Shown: in pieces, positions 51,090-62,651 of the stretch
How positions within the stretch are numbered: the stretch's first letter is position 1
Layout of the letters: each line of letters opens with the position of its first letter
The notes under the pieces: generated by a model
Databases searched by the model: none
Told to the model about the DNA's origin: nothing
What the model saw: the letters and a program-made list of their open reading frames with translations, nothing else
Program-made: the position numbers and the translations under genes
Assembly (NCBI RefSeq): GCF_964340395.1
Contig: NC_135568.1
Location: 14,156,776 to 14,220,775 of the forward strand
DNA: 64,000 nucleotides
Direction: 5' to 3'
Source of the DNA: Glandiceps talaboti
Taxonomy: Eukaryota; Hemichordata; Enteropneusta; Spengelidae

Positions 51090-51960
51090 TGTTGTTGTTA
51101 ATGCTATGGTTCTTTTTGCTCTTGTAGTTGTTTTTGTTATTGTTGTGTTATTATTATTGTTGTTGTTTTTGTTGTCGTTCTTTTTACTATTGTTGTAGCG
51201 CGTGTGGTTTCTTTTTAAAGCAAGATTTAAATGACACAACCTCTTTATTATAGAAGAACGTGTAGGTATATTGTACTGCAATACACACTAGAGTAAACCC
51301 CCAAAACATAGCACGGTTAAGATGAATGTGTATGCACTGTGAAATTTCCATGGTAACGGAGACCGCTTCTGTTTTGGAATGTTGTCATACACAATTACAT
51401 CATCTTATCTTTTTTTAATGCATCTGAATAACTCGTATGTACGCCATAAGTTGTTAGGAATGATTGAACGTGTTGTAGCCCTTGGTTGGAATATATATAT
51501 GGAGTATAGAGTTTGAATATAACTATCCACCAAAACACAAAGTTACATACTGTGCCCATACACAAAATGCACATTCACACTTTTGAGCTGACATCTGTTC
51601 TGTCATATGAATTATATTACCAAAAAGGCTTTTATATAGCTCTGTAGTATGAATATAGCTAAAATATTTAGCCAGTGATGGATTATATACCCATCGCGAT
51701 AACATGACACCAGTGTGCTTTGAAGTATGCGGTATGACGTTATCCAACGGTATATAACATCACGGGATAAAATTCATTATTGGGGCAGAATTTCAGGTCC
51801 ATCTCAGACCACTATGATGCAAGGCTACATTCATAGTTTGCCAAGCTAACGTGAAAGTCTTTATTGACAGAATTTTTAGTAACATAATCCACACAACAGG
51901 ACCGATCCTCATTGCAAAAGTAACTGCAACCATGAGGTAATTAATTCTAAGTGCTAATGT
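46745..51960. other. About 5 kb without a recognised coding exon
   Basis: Only short open frames, poly(C) and CT runs near 50029-50054, and a (TTGT)n/(TG)n tract at about 51030-51088. A 5' non-coding exon and the promoter of the kelch-like gene probably lie somewhere here, because a splice acceptor directly precedes its start codon. Confidence 0.5.
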
Positions 51961-51974
51961 AATATATTTTAATA

Positions 51975-52005
51975 CGTGTTGTTTTCGTTTCAGGTTTGCT
52001 GAAAG
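51975..52005 (+). promoter_or_regulatory. Splice acceptor and short 5' UTR of the kelch-like gene
   Basis: GTGTTGTTTTCGTTTCAG (acceptor AG at 51992-51993) precedes GTTTGCTGAAAG and the ATG. This implies an intron in the 5' UTR with a non-coding upstream exon. The upstream donor was not located. Confidence 0.65.
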
Positions 52006-53709
52006 ATGTCGGCAACGAAAGACCCGGCGATTACCTACACGACTACGATTCTCCAAAATCTCCGTCAGTTACGAAACGAAAACTTACTGAACGACGTCAC
52101 ACTAGTAGCCGACGGACAATACATGGACTGTCATCGCATCGTTCTTGCCGCCTGTAGCGATTTCTTCAAAGCGATGTTTACAACAGGAATGAAGGAATGT
52201 AACCAGTCTGTTATTCAGTTGAAAGGTGTCTCTGCAACGGGTTTGCAGGTTGTCCTAGAAAGCATGTATTCCGGAGAAATAGATCTAGATTTAGAACATC
52301 TAGATGAAGTCATAGCAACGGCGTCATATCTTCAAGTGCTACCTGTTATTGACGTCATCAAGTCTTCGATTACGTTGACCAGTTGTGTATGTGTCTACCA
52401 GTTCAGTAAATTGTACGAACTTCAGGGGCTGGAGAGAGCTTCTTTTGTTTTTATCAGACAGAATCTTGGAAATTCAGAAGTACAGAAACGTATCAAGAAT
52501 TTGGAATATACAGACATTCATAAACTATTGCAAGACAATCAGATTGAAGGTTGCACTGAGACGGAGCTCTATCAAATCGCGAGTTCCTGGCTCAACGTAG
52601 ACGAGACTCGACGAGAGTTTGCGCGTGAGTTACTGAGTGTCATACGGTTTCCCCTTATGAATCCCGATGACATCCTGAAGCTAAATAAAACTGATCTGGA
52701 AAACTGGGGATGTCTGTCTTTTTTAGAAGAAGCGACAACATATCAGACACAGACATACAATGTTCATGAATGTCAATCACCGAGAACAAAATTGCGATCG
52801 ACCAATCAGAGACTTGTTTTGCTTGGTGGGTGTACCAGACCCTATCCAATGGCAAAAGTGTTAGCCTATCGCGGGAGAGATCAAGTGACCCAGTTACAGG
52901 ACATGCACAAAGGTGTATGCTACCATGGTACCACGGTTATGGATAATTTCCTGTACTCTGTGGGAGGACGGGATGCCACATACAAAGTATCAAAAAGAAC
53001 TTGTCGCTATGATCCCGTCAGAGATGAGTGGCTCGAACTCGATAAAACTAATGTGCCTCGCTCAGACTTTTGGTTGGGAAATGTTCGCGGTAAGCTTTAT
53101 GCTGTTGGAGGGCGCAATGGTGATAGCCACACTGACACGGTCGAATGTTATGTTCCAAGTGAAAATAGATGGAAACTTGTAGCATCTTTGCCGGACCCCC
53201 TAATTGGACACACTGGGTGCGCGTATGATGGATGTCTGTACATCAGCGGTGGAATTACACCGAGGAAGGGCTTCATGAATTCTATTTTGCGTTACGAACC
53301 GAGAACTGACATGTGGACTGAATTCAGCTCCATGAGTTGTCCCAGAGCATTTCACAGCATGTGTAACCTTGGCAACAAACTTTACGTGATTGGGGGCTGC
53401 AACAAGACATCCAACTTGAAGTCAGTGGAATGCATATGTCCGACAGAGAAATCGTGGACACGCGTATCTTCGCTAACACATGCACATCGAAAGACCTTAG
53501 CCACGGTGGTCGATGGACGAATTCTTGTCGTTGGTGGATACACGTCATCGAACAGTGAAATAACCGGGATTATTGCAGAATACAACACGGCAACAGATAC
53601 GTGGACAGAAATTGACCAATTGCGTCTGACGTTAGAGGGGGTTGCAGGCTGTTCGATGCTCCTACCTAACTGTGAAGTGGGAAACATGCGTCACAACAGC
53701 AAGTTGTAG
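52006..53709 (+). CDS. Kelch-like BTB-BACK-Kelch protein (KLHL9/13/26 group), 567 aa, intronless CDS
   Basis: Kelch-like proteins of this group bind Cullin-3 through BTB and BACK and recruit substrates for ubiquitination through the kelch propeller. BTB is at about residues 18-120 (LLNDVTLVADG, HRIVLAACSDFFKAMFTTGM, ASYLQVLPVID). BACK is at about 125-235 (TETELYQIASSWL, IRFPLMNPDDIL). Six kelch blades have Gly-Gly pairs at about 270 (LVLLGG), 318 (YSVGGRD), 362 (GKLYAVGGRN), 409 (GCLYISGGI), 456 (NKLYVIGGC) and 503 (GRILVVGGY). SPRTKLRS before the propeller and EYNTATDTW near the end recall KLHL26; IGHTGCAYDGCLYISGG recalls KLHL9/13. I therefore place it in that group without choosing an orthologue. 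The first ATG follows a splice acceptor closely and starts well before BTB. Confidence 0.93.
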   Translation: MSATKDPAITYTTTILQNLRQLRNENLLNDVTLVADGQYMDCHRIVLAACSDFFKAMFTTGMKECNQSVIQLKGVSATGLQVVLESMYSGEIDLDLEHLDEVIATASYLQVLPVIDVIKSSITLTSCVCVYQFSKLYELQGLERASFVFIRQNLGNSEVQKRIKNLEYTDIHKLLQDNQIEGCTETELYQIASSWLNVDETRREFARELLSVIRFPLMNPDDILKLNKTDLENWGCLSFLEEATTYQTQTYNVHECQSPRTKLRSTNQRLVLLGGCTRPYPMAKVLAYRGRDQVTQLQDMHKGVCYHGTTVMDNFLYSVGGRDATYKVSKRTCRYDPVRDEWLELDKTNVPRSDFWLGNVRGKLYAVGGRNGDSHTDTVECYVPSENRWKLVASLPDPLIGHTGCAYDGCLYISGGITPRKGFMNSILRYEPRTDMWTEFSSMSCPRAFHSMCNLGNKLYVIGGCNKTSNLKSVECICPTEKSWTRVSSLTHAHRKTLATVVDGRILVVGGYTSSNSEITGIIAEYNTATDTWTEIDQLRLTLEGVAGCSMLLPNCEVGNMRHNSKL

Positions 53710-53812
53710 TGTACTTCTCCATTGAAGTGCCCGTGGGGGGGGTGGGGGTAGGTTTTTACATACTTTTGCAACACGAAGTTTTGTTTCACTCATCCTTGTT
53801 TAACAAGAGATT

Positions 53813-54181
53813 TAGGATAAACGACCCAAAACCATTCTTTGTATAATGGTTCACCAAATCTCTAGTCTAGATGCCAACTGTGGTTTCTAACATGGTCAAA
53901 GTCACCCAATCAGCACAGAAAGTTGTTCATCCAATCAGTGAATCCCAGCTGCTATAGTGACGTAAACAGTGTATAAGTAGCATCCTGAGCTGACAAATAT
54001 ACCATATTTGGACATTACATACTTGCCCCAGTGTTCAGCAGTAAAGGCGCTCTTGTCTAGCAAGTAAACCAACAAGCTCAACTTGACAAACAATATGTAC
54101 AGTCTTCTGGTGAACATTCCCTGTTTTAGCTGTAGGACAAACGACCCAAAGTCATTTTTTCTATATGGTTCACCAAAGCTC
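53813..54181. repeat. Direct repeat of about 50 bp in the kelch-like 3' UTR
   Basis: AGGATAAACGACCCAAAACC and ATAATGGTTCACCAAATCTC (53813-53862) recur as AGGACAAACGACCCAAAGTC and TATATGGTTCACCAAAGCTC (54134-54181), 321 bp apart. Confidence 0.85.
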
Positions 54182-54341
54182 AGACCATTACTATTATTAA
54201 ACAATGATGTCATAAATATGTTGTGTGTGATTGGATGAGAGTAAAGGATGACGTCATTGGTAATAATTAAATGCTGACTTGTCGTGCGTGTAAAACACGC
54301 TGAAAGTTGGGTTTACCTTGGTTTTATATATAAACAGTCGC

Positions 54342-54347
54342 AATAAA
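54342..54347 (+). terminator. Probable poly(A) signal of the kelch-like gene
   Basis: AATAAA about 630 nt after the stop codon, the first good match on the plus strand. Confidence 0.5.
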
Positions 54348-54929
54348 ATGATGAAATTGAATGACCCCTTTGAATGTATCATTGTGTGACGTCACTTATT
54401 TTACTACTTTCAATTCAAACACCAAAATAATGCACCCTTTGATGTTGCCGATATTACCTTTCCTGTGTTAGTTTTAGTACTAGATGGACATTATACTGCT
54501 AATAGTATTGGAGCTAACAGTCTTGTTAGCCAGCCATACGTTGCCTGGGTCTAATCCCCCCGACTCTTGCCTGCAACCTGCAGCACAAATCTATATATAG
54601 TTTTATCAATTCGCCCAGGCCTATGGATTATAGACCTATGTACTGGTGTATAATGCGAAATTGATATTCTTGAATGGAATTTGGAGTATGAGGACGACGG
54701 GCAATACTGCTGTCAGACACAACAATGGATTCTGTGTTTACTTCTGTAATGGCTATTGTGGTACTGTTGTGTTGGGGAGGGGTGGGGAGTAGCCATGGTG
54801 ATTTTCACGTTGTGAGCTCATAAACTTCCTCTCTCTATGTAACCCAAGCTTCAGATAAATTTATCAATTTTTGCTTTAGTCAATTTCAGATATCAAATTT
54901 CATCATTTAATCTTCAATACTACCACCAT

Positions 54930-55030
54930 TATTCATCATCATCACCACCACCATCACCGCCATCACCACTACCAGCAGCAACACCGCCGCCATCGTCCCC
55001 ATCACCACATCCAACACCACCACCACCACT
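54930..55030. repeat. ATC/ACC trinucleotide-rich tract
   Basis: Imperfect CATCACCACCACCATCACCG-type sequence. Confidence 0.8.
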
Positions 55031-55852
55031 TTATTACACGTGTATCTGTACAGGTATTTTAGTAGTAGAACAAGTAACTTATTGACAACTTTACACCTCG
55101 AGGTGTAGTAGCAAAACGTGCTCCGAGTCTGCACCGCCATATCTCGATTATGTATGATCAATATAAATTATAGTGACACCTAATACACGTGTCACGTGGA
55201 GGACTGTTACATGTAAAATTTATTGGCCTGCTGTGCAGTAATACGTCAATAATTATTTTAAAATGTTCACATTAAGAATACTAATAGAAATAGTCAACAA
55301 CCTGAAGGCCAAAAAAGGGTGCTTCTGGTCATGGCATTCTGCTCAAGGGGGGGGGGGGGAGGGGGATATGATTTGTTTGATTAATTAACCAGCTGGCAGT
55401 CTGCTAAGGCAGTCACTAATCAACATGGCCGATATGATACAACCGTGTGCCTAAAAATAAGGGGGGGGGGAGGTAGAGAACAAAAACACACATATTAATT
55501 AAGCCATTACTAAAGTGAATTGTAATTTTTAAGAGACAAAAATAACATTGCACAGTGCTTTAAAGAACTAAAGAAAACTAACACACTGCTATTATAATAG
55601 CATGTCATGTGAAATTCACTTTTCTGTTGATTCTGTTTGTACCTCAGTAAATCTATGAGACTGGTGAAATATAAAATTGTCAAACTCCAATTTCCAAACT
55701 TTGATTGTCTTAAACAACTATTTATATATATTTCAACGTTCTTCTCATTTACAATAGTGTTACTAAGCTTGAACTTGGTATTTGTTGGTATTGTCCAGAA
55801 TTCAAAGAGTAAACGTCCCTTTCTAAGCTGTTGTGTCACGCCGCACTGTACC

Positions 55853-55925
55853 GAGACTGTAAGATACGTCGTGACGTTTCGCCCTCACCGGCCTTGGCCG
55901 ATGTATGAGGGCGCCCTGTCTACCG
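55853..55925. mobile_element. Partial TAGTCTG-type hairpin MITE
   Basis: GAGACTGTAAGATACGTCGT and GCCCTCACCGGCCTTGGCCG, then ATGTATGAGGGCGCCC, match one arm and the centre of the 9916-10026 family. The right arm is lost. Confidence 0.7.
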
Positions 55926-56130
55926 ACAAACCTACCCTCAAGCGAACGGCAAACAAGGAATTTAAATTGGTGGCGAATATCAGGAAGAAAAAAAATACCA
56001 ACTGAAGAGTCAGTCTTGCAAATACAAAAATGTATATTTAGAAAAAAAGACTGAATTGTTGAATTCAAGACGTCATAAGAATATTTTGCTCGAAACCTGA
56101 CGCTTTGAACTTTAAGTTAGAACTTGACCT

Positions 56131-56496
56131 TTAACTTTGACCTTCACCGTCATCTTCATGACAAATGATTTGAAAGGTTTCAAATTCTGACCATGAACAC
56201 TTTTTGAAAAAGGTGAATTTTTTGTTACAAACAAGGAAAGTACATAAATGAAGTGGATTACTACCATCCACTTCATACAACCTATTGTACAGAAACTCGT
56301 ATGGTTTGATAAAGAACATGTTTGGCCCTAGCTCTTTGCATAATATCTCATATTCATAAACAACTTTCAAGTCCCCCAGATATTTCATGTACACGTCAAG
56401 AGGCCATAAAACTGTTCTTATCAAATAGGAAAGCAAAAGTAATGAGTAGAACAGTCCTGATAAAAAAATAAATTCAATCCTGACATTTCGAATCAA
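56131..56496 (-). CDS. Unrecognised 121-codon open frame
   Basis: A methionine start is followed by a hydrophobic stretch (FLSGLFYSLLLLSYLI) and then a mixed sequence including PLDVYMKYLGDLKVVYEYE and GPNMFFIKPYEFLYNRLYE. The frame looks more protein-like than most here. An alternative reading is an exon starting after TTTATTTTTTTATCAG (near 56465). I recognise no domain and cannot exclude chance. It lies downstream of the MOXD1-like gene on the same strand, about 950 bp beyond that gene's stop. Confidence 0.2.
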   Translation of the reverse strand: MIRNVRIEFIFLSGLFYSLLLLSYLIRTVLWPLDVYMKYLGDLKVVYEYEILCKELGPNMFFIKPYEFLYNRLYEVDGSNPLHLCTFLVCNKKFTFFKKCSWSEFETFQIICHEDDGEGQS

Positions 56497-57051
56497 TATT
56501 CTTAAGTTCTCATAGGATATTAAGGCAATACATATAGTAGGTCATCACCCGACTGTATATCTAAATCTTCTTATCAAATACTTGCGTGTCGCTGCAGCAA
56601 AAAGTGTGTGTATCCATTGAGATTTGGATTATTCTGTCATCATTAAAGTGCCTACTACTTTCGCGAAGTCTCGCCAGAAATAGTGGATACAGAAACTGAC
56701 ATCAACTTAAAAAAAAAAGACAATATAAAACTGTTCTCCCAATCTGTAATGACTGTACATCTGATGAGAAGTAAACAATAATACAAAGACCATATGGAAA
56801 ACAACGGAGAACATAACTACCTGAACTAGACACTCGCATATGAAAAAAAAAATAATTTTAAAAAAATAAAATAAAAAATCTACCGACCCCACCTATTGTA
56901 AATCGGAAGAACCACTCAATATTATATTTTTACGCCTAATTTTATATTACGTCGTTATCAACTTCATACCCGGATGATTGAGAACGTGAATAGAAATATA
57001 GCTAGCTATGTTAAACATTAGTGCACAAATCTATGAACGGACAATGTTGGA

Positions 57052-57165
57052 CTGTAAGCTTTTAAGGTATGTCGTGTCGCTCCGCCCTCACCGGCCTGCT
57101 TCATCCAAGATCAGAGGTTGACCGATGTGTGAGGGCGCCCCATCACGGACGACGTTATCTTACAA
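57052..57165. mobile_element. Diverged TAGTCTG-type hairpin MITE
   Basis: ACTGTAAG, AAGGTATGTCGTG and CCGCCCTCACCGGCC on the left; GACCGATGTGTGAGGGCGCC and GACGACGTTATCTTACA on the right. The arm ends have indels and no target duplication is visible. Confidence 0.7.
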
Positions 57166-57341
57166 GTGTGCCTGTGCATTATAATTACAGTGTGATAACA
57201 CATCATTTAATTGCATTTACATGTTAAATGTTAGATTGTAAGAACCCTTAAGAGTTTAGACGAATGAATTAACAAATTCATATCATGCACATCAAATTCA
57301 AATATTACTACCCGTGTACTTTAAATCCCTATGCAGTATAA

Positions 57342-57347
57342 TTTATT
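57342..57347 (-). terminator. Probable poly(A) signal of the MOXD1-like gene
   Basis: AATAAA on the minus strand, 95 nt beyond the stop codon. Confidence 0.6.
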
Positions 57348-57441
57348 AACTCAGAGACTATAGTTTTCTTGACAATGTGTAGACTTATTGTGATCTATAT
57401 AGGTGAACAAGTGAAATGTGATTTCATGGGATAACACCTTC

Positions 57442-60413
57442 TTACAACGACACGTTTAGAATGACCAGCACAGCAGTTATAGCAACGTGAGTAAAATGGT
57501 ACATTGTCGTAGAAGCAGCTCCGACGTCGAGCTCCACTTCACAGTCACGCACGTTTGGTGGAAGCGGGTCGGTTATTTCAATTGGATAATGTGGTAAGGA
57601 TTTCTGCAAATGAAAATAAAGACGCGTATTAATGAATTGGAAGTTGATTTAGTTGTAAATAATGTGACATCCACATACCATCCTATTGATGTACACCACT
57701 GGCAATGCCAACGATATGTTGATGTCTATAGGAATATTGTGTGACCAACCTACCTACCTACCTACCTACCTACCTACCTACCGACTGATGAAACAATGGC
57801 CGAGCGACGCGACCCATCCATCCATCCACCCACACCCACAACTACTCGCACACATAAATGCACACACGAATGTACGATCGCACGTACCTACCTACCCAAC
57901 TAACTAGCTAGCTACCTACCTACTTATATACACACACATACACACACAAATATACATACATACATACATACATACATACATACATACATACATACATACA
58001 TACATACATCATGTACATACATACATACATACATACATACATACATACATACATACATACATACACACACACACATACATACATACATACATACATACAT
58101 ACATACATAGAGTAGATATTTACAAACTTACATATATACATACATACATACATACATACATACATACATACATACATAGAGTAGATATTTACAAACTTAC
58201 CTTCCATACATTTGGCAGAGCTCCACCATACGCAAAGGAATATTGCATCCCCTTTTCATTGGCAAATTGGAAATCAGCAATAAGCTGATCATTCCACTCA
58301 ATTGTGTCTAATACTTCATACAGAGTCATATTAATCCACTTAGCTGGCAATGTGACGTAATTGTATCTGAATCAGACAAACCATGGTTACACGCCTTTAG
58401 TTCGCATTGTTAGTGAATCAAGCAAATGAAATGTGAACTCCATTCCAGAATATAACAGGTTTTCTTTCATGAACTGTTGGTTGTAGCGAGTCATCTCATG
58501 TATGGTTTTACATCACCTACAAGTTACATGTGATTTCAACAACGAGTCAAGCTGAAGCTTTTGCTGTTACGTAGGCCACATTGCATCATGGGAGTCAACA
58601 TAAATGTTTATGCAATGGTTGAACAATGAATATTCATGAGCACTAGGAGCATATAGCCTTCAGTGAAAATGTCATGAATATATACGTACAGACAGACAGA
58701 GACAAGCGCGCTCGCACAGACACAGACTTACACACGCATACAATATACGCACAGACACAGATACACACTCACTCGGCGCACACACACACACACGTATTTA
58801 AATTAGCTGCTTACTGAAACTCCTCAATCCCAATTACACGAGCTATTTCTTCCCTAATAGTCCATGTGAGGCACATATCCATAAGAACTCGTGGATATAC
58901 ATACAGAAAAGCCAGACACATTTCTTGTTGTGTACCATCTCCACCCTGGATAAATATATCAGGTAAATATGTTAATATAGCCCCCACCACCACCTCTTAT
59001 CACAGCAAAATTTACGCAGAGGACTGATATTTTCTCTCGTCATATGTATTACCTTTAGTATGGGCATAAGCTAAAAGAAATTGTTAAAAAAACCAGAAAT
59101 ATTACAAAGTATCTCCAATATGCAACAAATAGCTTAACAGGTCAGAAGTCACTGTCCTACAAAAAGAGCTTGCATGTAATTACACGTATATGACATTAGA
59201 GGGTTAGGCACTAGTCTCGCTGCCAGACTCATGACGAGCGACGGTCCCGGAGCTTGCTTTGTAAGGCTCACGCAGTGCGCCCCGAGCGCCGAAGCGCCGA
59301 GAAGTAACGGACTTAAACTTAGTCTGGGACGATAGTCACGAGTCTTAACGCGAGACTAGTTTAGGCACGAGAATCATGGAATCCATGTGCGTTAAGGTTT
59401 TTGAGTCGTGCGTAATAACGCGTTGATGTTTTACTACAACTGTCATTCCATAAACAGGTCTAACTATGTACACCAAAAGCAATCATCGCCTTCTTTATAT
59501 TTATTACCTCTTATAGTACCTTTAAATATGATTTAAAAGAAATTGGCAACAAATTAATACCACAAAGTGTCATTGATATGCAAGAAATAGTTTATTTTGA
59601 TAATTAACCTTGAAGGTCAAGGTCAAGGTCAAAGTTCCAGGTCATAAAAGAAAACTTGCACCTGATAATATGACTACTTGAATGGAGTCTCTGTGTATCA
59701 ATATATTTTAGGGATGTACATGTAGTGAATATAGATTTTTACTTATACATATTGTCGCCATGAGGTCAAATTTGCATATGTCGCAAACCAAAGTGACATG
59801 CAAATGTCTCATATCCCTGTGTACCAGGTTTGAAAGAAATTGGTTATTGCATGCATGAGAAATGGGGTATTACTGACTAATGCACGGACGGACGGGGAGT
59901 GCCGTCATAACTGAACCACTACAAGTACAACTTACATAGGTAATCTTGTCCCTCTTTGAAGAGTCATAAACACACGTCGTGATGAGTCCGTCTCCCTGTA
60001 AGCAAACCAAAGTGCCAAAATGATTTTTGAAAATGTAGCTTGTCACAACTCCTTGTGTTCCTACCAATTACGAGGTGTAAACAAAGTTACGCATGTGTCA
60101 TTGTTGTCACATCTGGTTCTAAACCTGCCTCTGACCAGCGCCCTCAGTGGCCAATCGGCCAATCTTTACATTATTTTGTCTTTCTGATAGTACGAGTTGT
60201 TCATCATACATATAGTGATATGTCAATAGACGGATAAAATAGCAGAATATAGAGATAACCGGAAGATAATGCTTTCCTATTGTGCAATGAAAATGAAAAT
60301 GTCAAATAATAAGAGCTGAAATGAGACAAAGGTAGGATGTCAGGGAGCCAGACAGACAGACAGCCAGCCACACAAACACACACAGACATGCATGCATGCA
60401 TGCATACATACAT

Positions 60414-60462
<49 letters not shown>

Positions 60463-61192
60463 TACATACATACATACATACATACATACATACATACATA
60501 CATACATACTAGTACAGACAGACAGACAAATATTCAGAAACTAGACAGAATGACAGATATCGAATTCAACCTACCGGTTTCAGCACTATTTCATCAGTTA
60601 GTTTATTTATTTCTTGATAGTTGAAATCATAATAATCATCTTTGAATATAGTAGCAAGTTCTTTGCCGTCTTGACCAACTTGAACAACACTTAGTCTTTT
60701 TCCGAGTAAATGGGTGTGTACCATTGCTCCAAATACACTTATATTGGTCAGTTCATTGGTTATCGGATCAACGAAACCCTATGAGAGTAGCAACATCAGC
60801 TTATTACACACTGTAACTCACACGTCGTTGTGGTCGTTCGTTCTTCAAAAGATAGAGCCCACTATGGGAAATTTAAAGTCCGTTTTATCAATTATTTAAA
60901 TTTATCAATTACTTAATAAAGACAGAACTCAGAGTTTTTCGCTTCTGCGGTCATCATATGGCTAGATCGAGCCATCTGATGACCGCAGAAGCGAGAAATA
61001 TACATAGACCCTTATATTCGATATCCCAGGGTGTTGCATCAAAGTACAGTCACTTGAAATCGATACAATTCATGATACTACAATGCTGACGTCAGAAATA
61101 TAGTATTATGGTCTGAACGACGTTGAATTGTTTGTAAACATCAACCTGTACAGTTACAATGTTGTTGTTGTTGTTGTTGTTGTTGATGCTGC

Positions 61193-61238
<46 letters not shown>

Positions 61239-61806
61239 AAATGAGTAATTATAACATCACTTTGTGATAGAAGACTCCTAGCCTGTAAAATAAGATTTTT
61301 TGGATATTGGACGTGATCATCAAGTCTAAAAGTGGATACAAAAAGCCTCACAGACTAGCCAGTCACATCGCCTTCTGGGACAACACATATGAACAACAAC
61401 TATGCGACGCTAGCACGTACACAGGTAGTCTTGCTGCTAGACGCTCGGGCTTTCTTCCGATACTATAAGCGAACGAAGTTCGCAGTGAGGGCTCGGATGT
61501 TCCATCCTCGATAGCGATGTTCGGGCGTGTGTCCGGCGTATTCTATCGGAAGAACATCCGAGGTCTAGCAGATAGACTAGTACACAGGTACATCAACATA
61601 ATTTGCATCAAGTACGAGACTTAATTTGTGGCTGTCATAAAAAAAAGTGAAACACGTGTGAAAATGTGGTTTCCTGTTCAATTCATGATTTTCCGAACAT
61701 CGACCATCATCATCAGTGTAAACAGTGAACAAATGCAGCTCGTTTTTGGACATTCAAATCGCCTTTCGTACAGCCATACTGACGTATGTGTATGTGTGTG
61801 TGGTGG

Positions 61807-61839
<33 letters not shown>

Positions 61840-62559
61840 AGTGAGAATGAAAGCATATACATTTTCGTCATGGCTTCAACATGTACATGCTGTATTCAGT
61901 ACACACGATTTGTATATTTATTATAGCCTCTTACCTCACTAGTAATATTTCCGATACAATGACCACAGGTCGAAAATTCAGAAGCCCCAGGGGGTATGAT
62001 ATGTGTATTATCAACACTTTGACCCACAGTCAGCAGGCCAACATCATATTGGCGCAGTTTCGGGGTGTAATGGATACGAATGCCAGAACTGTCGTACATA
62101 TCTGTAGGTGGATCAAAGGTATAGACTGAGTCTTATTTCCAAATTCTGTACAGTACGTAACTGTTAAACTCATGTAAAAGTATGAATTTAGTAAACAACA
62201 GAGCACTCGTCACTCCATAGTCTCGGTTACCCAGAGTCTCACCACAAGGTTTCTTCTACGCGGAGACGACCCAATAGAGACTCTGGGGAAACCACTTCCC
62301 AACAACCCCACGCCATGGGGTTACGAGGCTTATATCTCGTTGGAATAGTGGTTTAACAAGTTCTCATGAATTATGCATGCACAGGTATAAATTATAATTA
62401 TCGTAAACCAATATCATTCAGTTGGAAACTACTCGCAATCTCCTCACTACTAATCTTCGCTGTGGAGTGACCAGGCACGGCGGTCACCTTGAAAACTGGT
62501 GGCCGTATTGGATTTGAAGAAGCTAAAGTTGTGTTCACAAGCAATATACATAGCATTTA

Positions 62560-62651
<92 letters not shown>

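Noticed and set aside
57442-58366. C-terminus of a calcium-channel alpha-2/delta subunit
   Set aside because: The hydrophobic tail suggested this at first, but upstream exons carry DBH/MOXD1 copper-ligand motifs in the right order.
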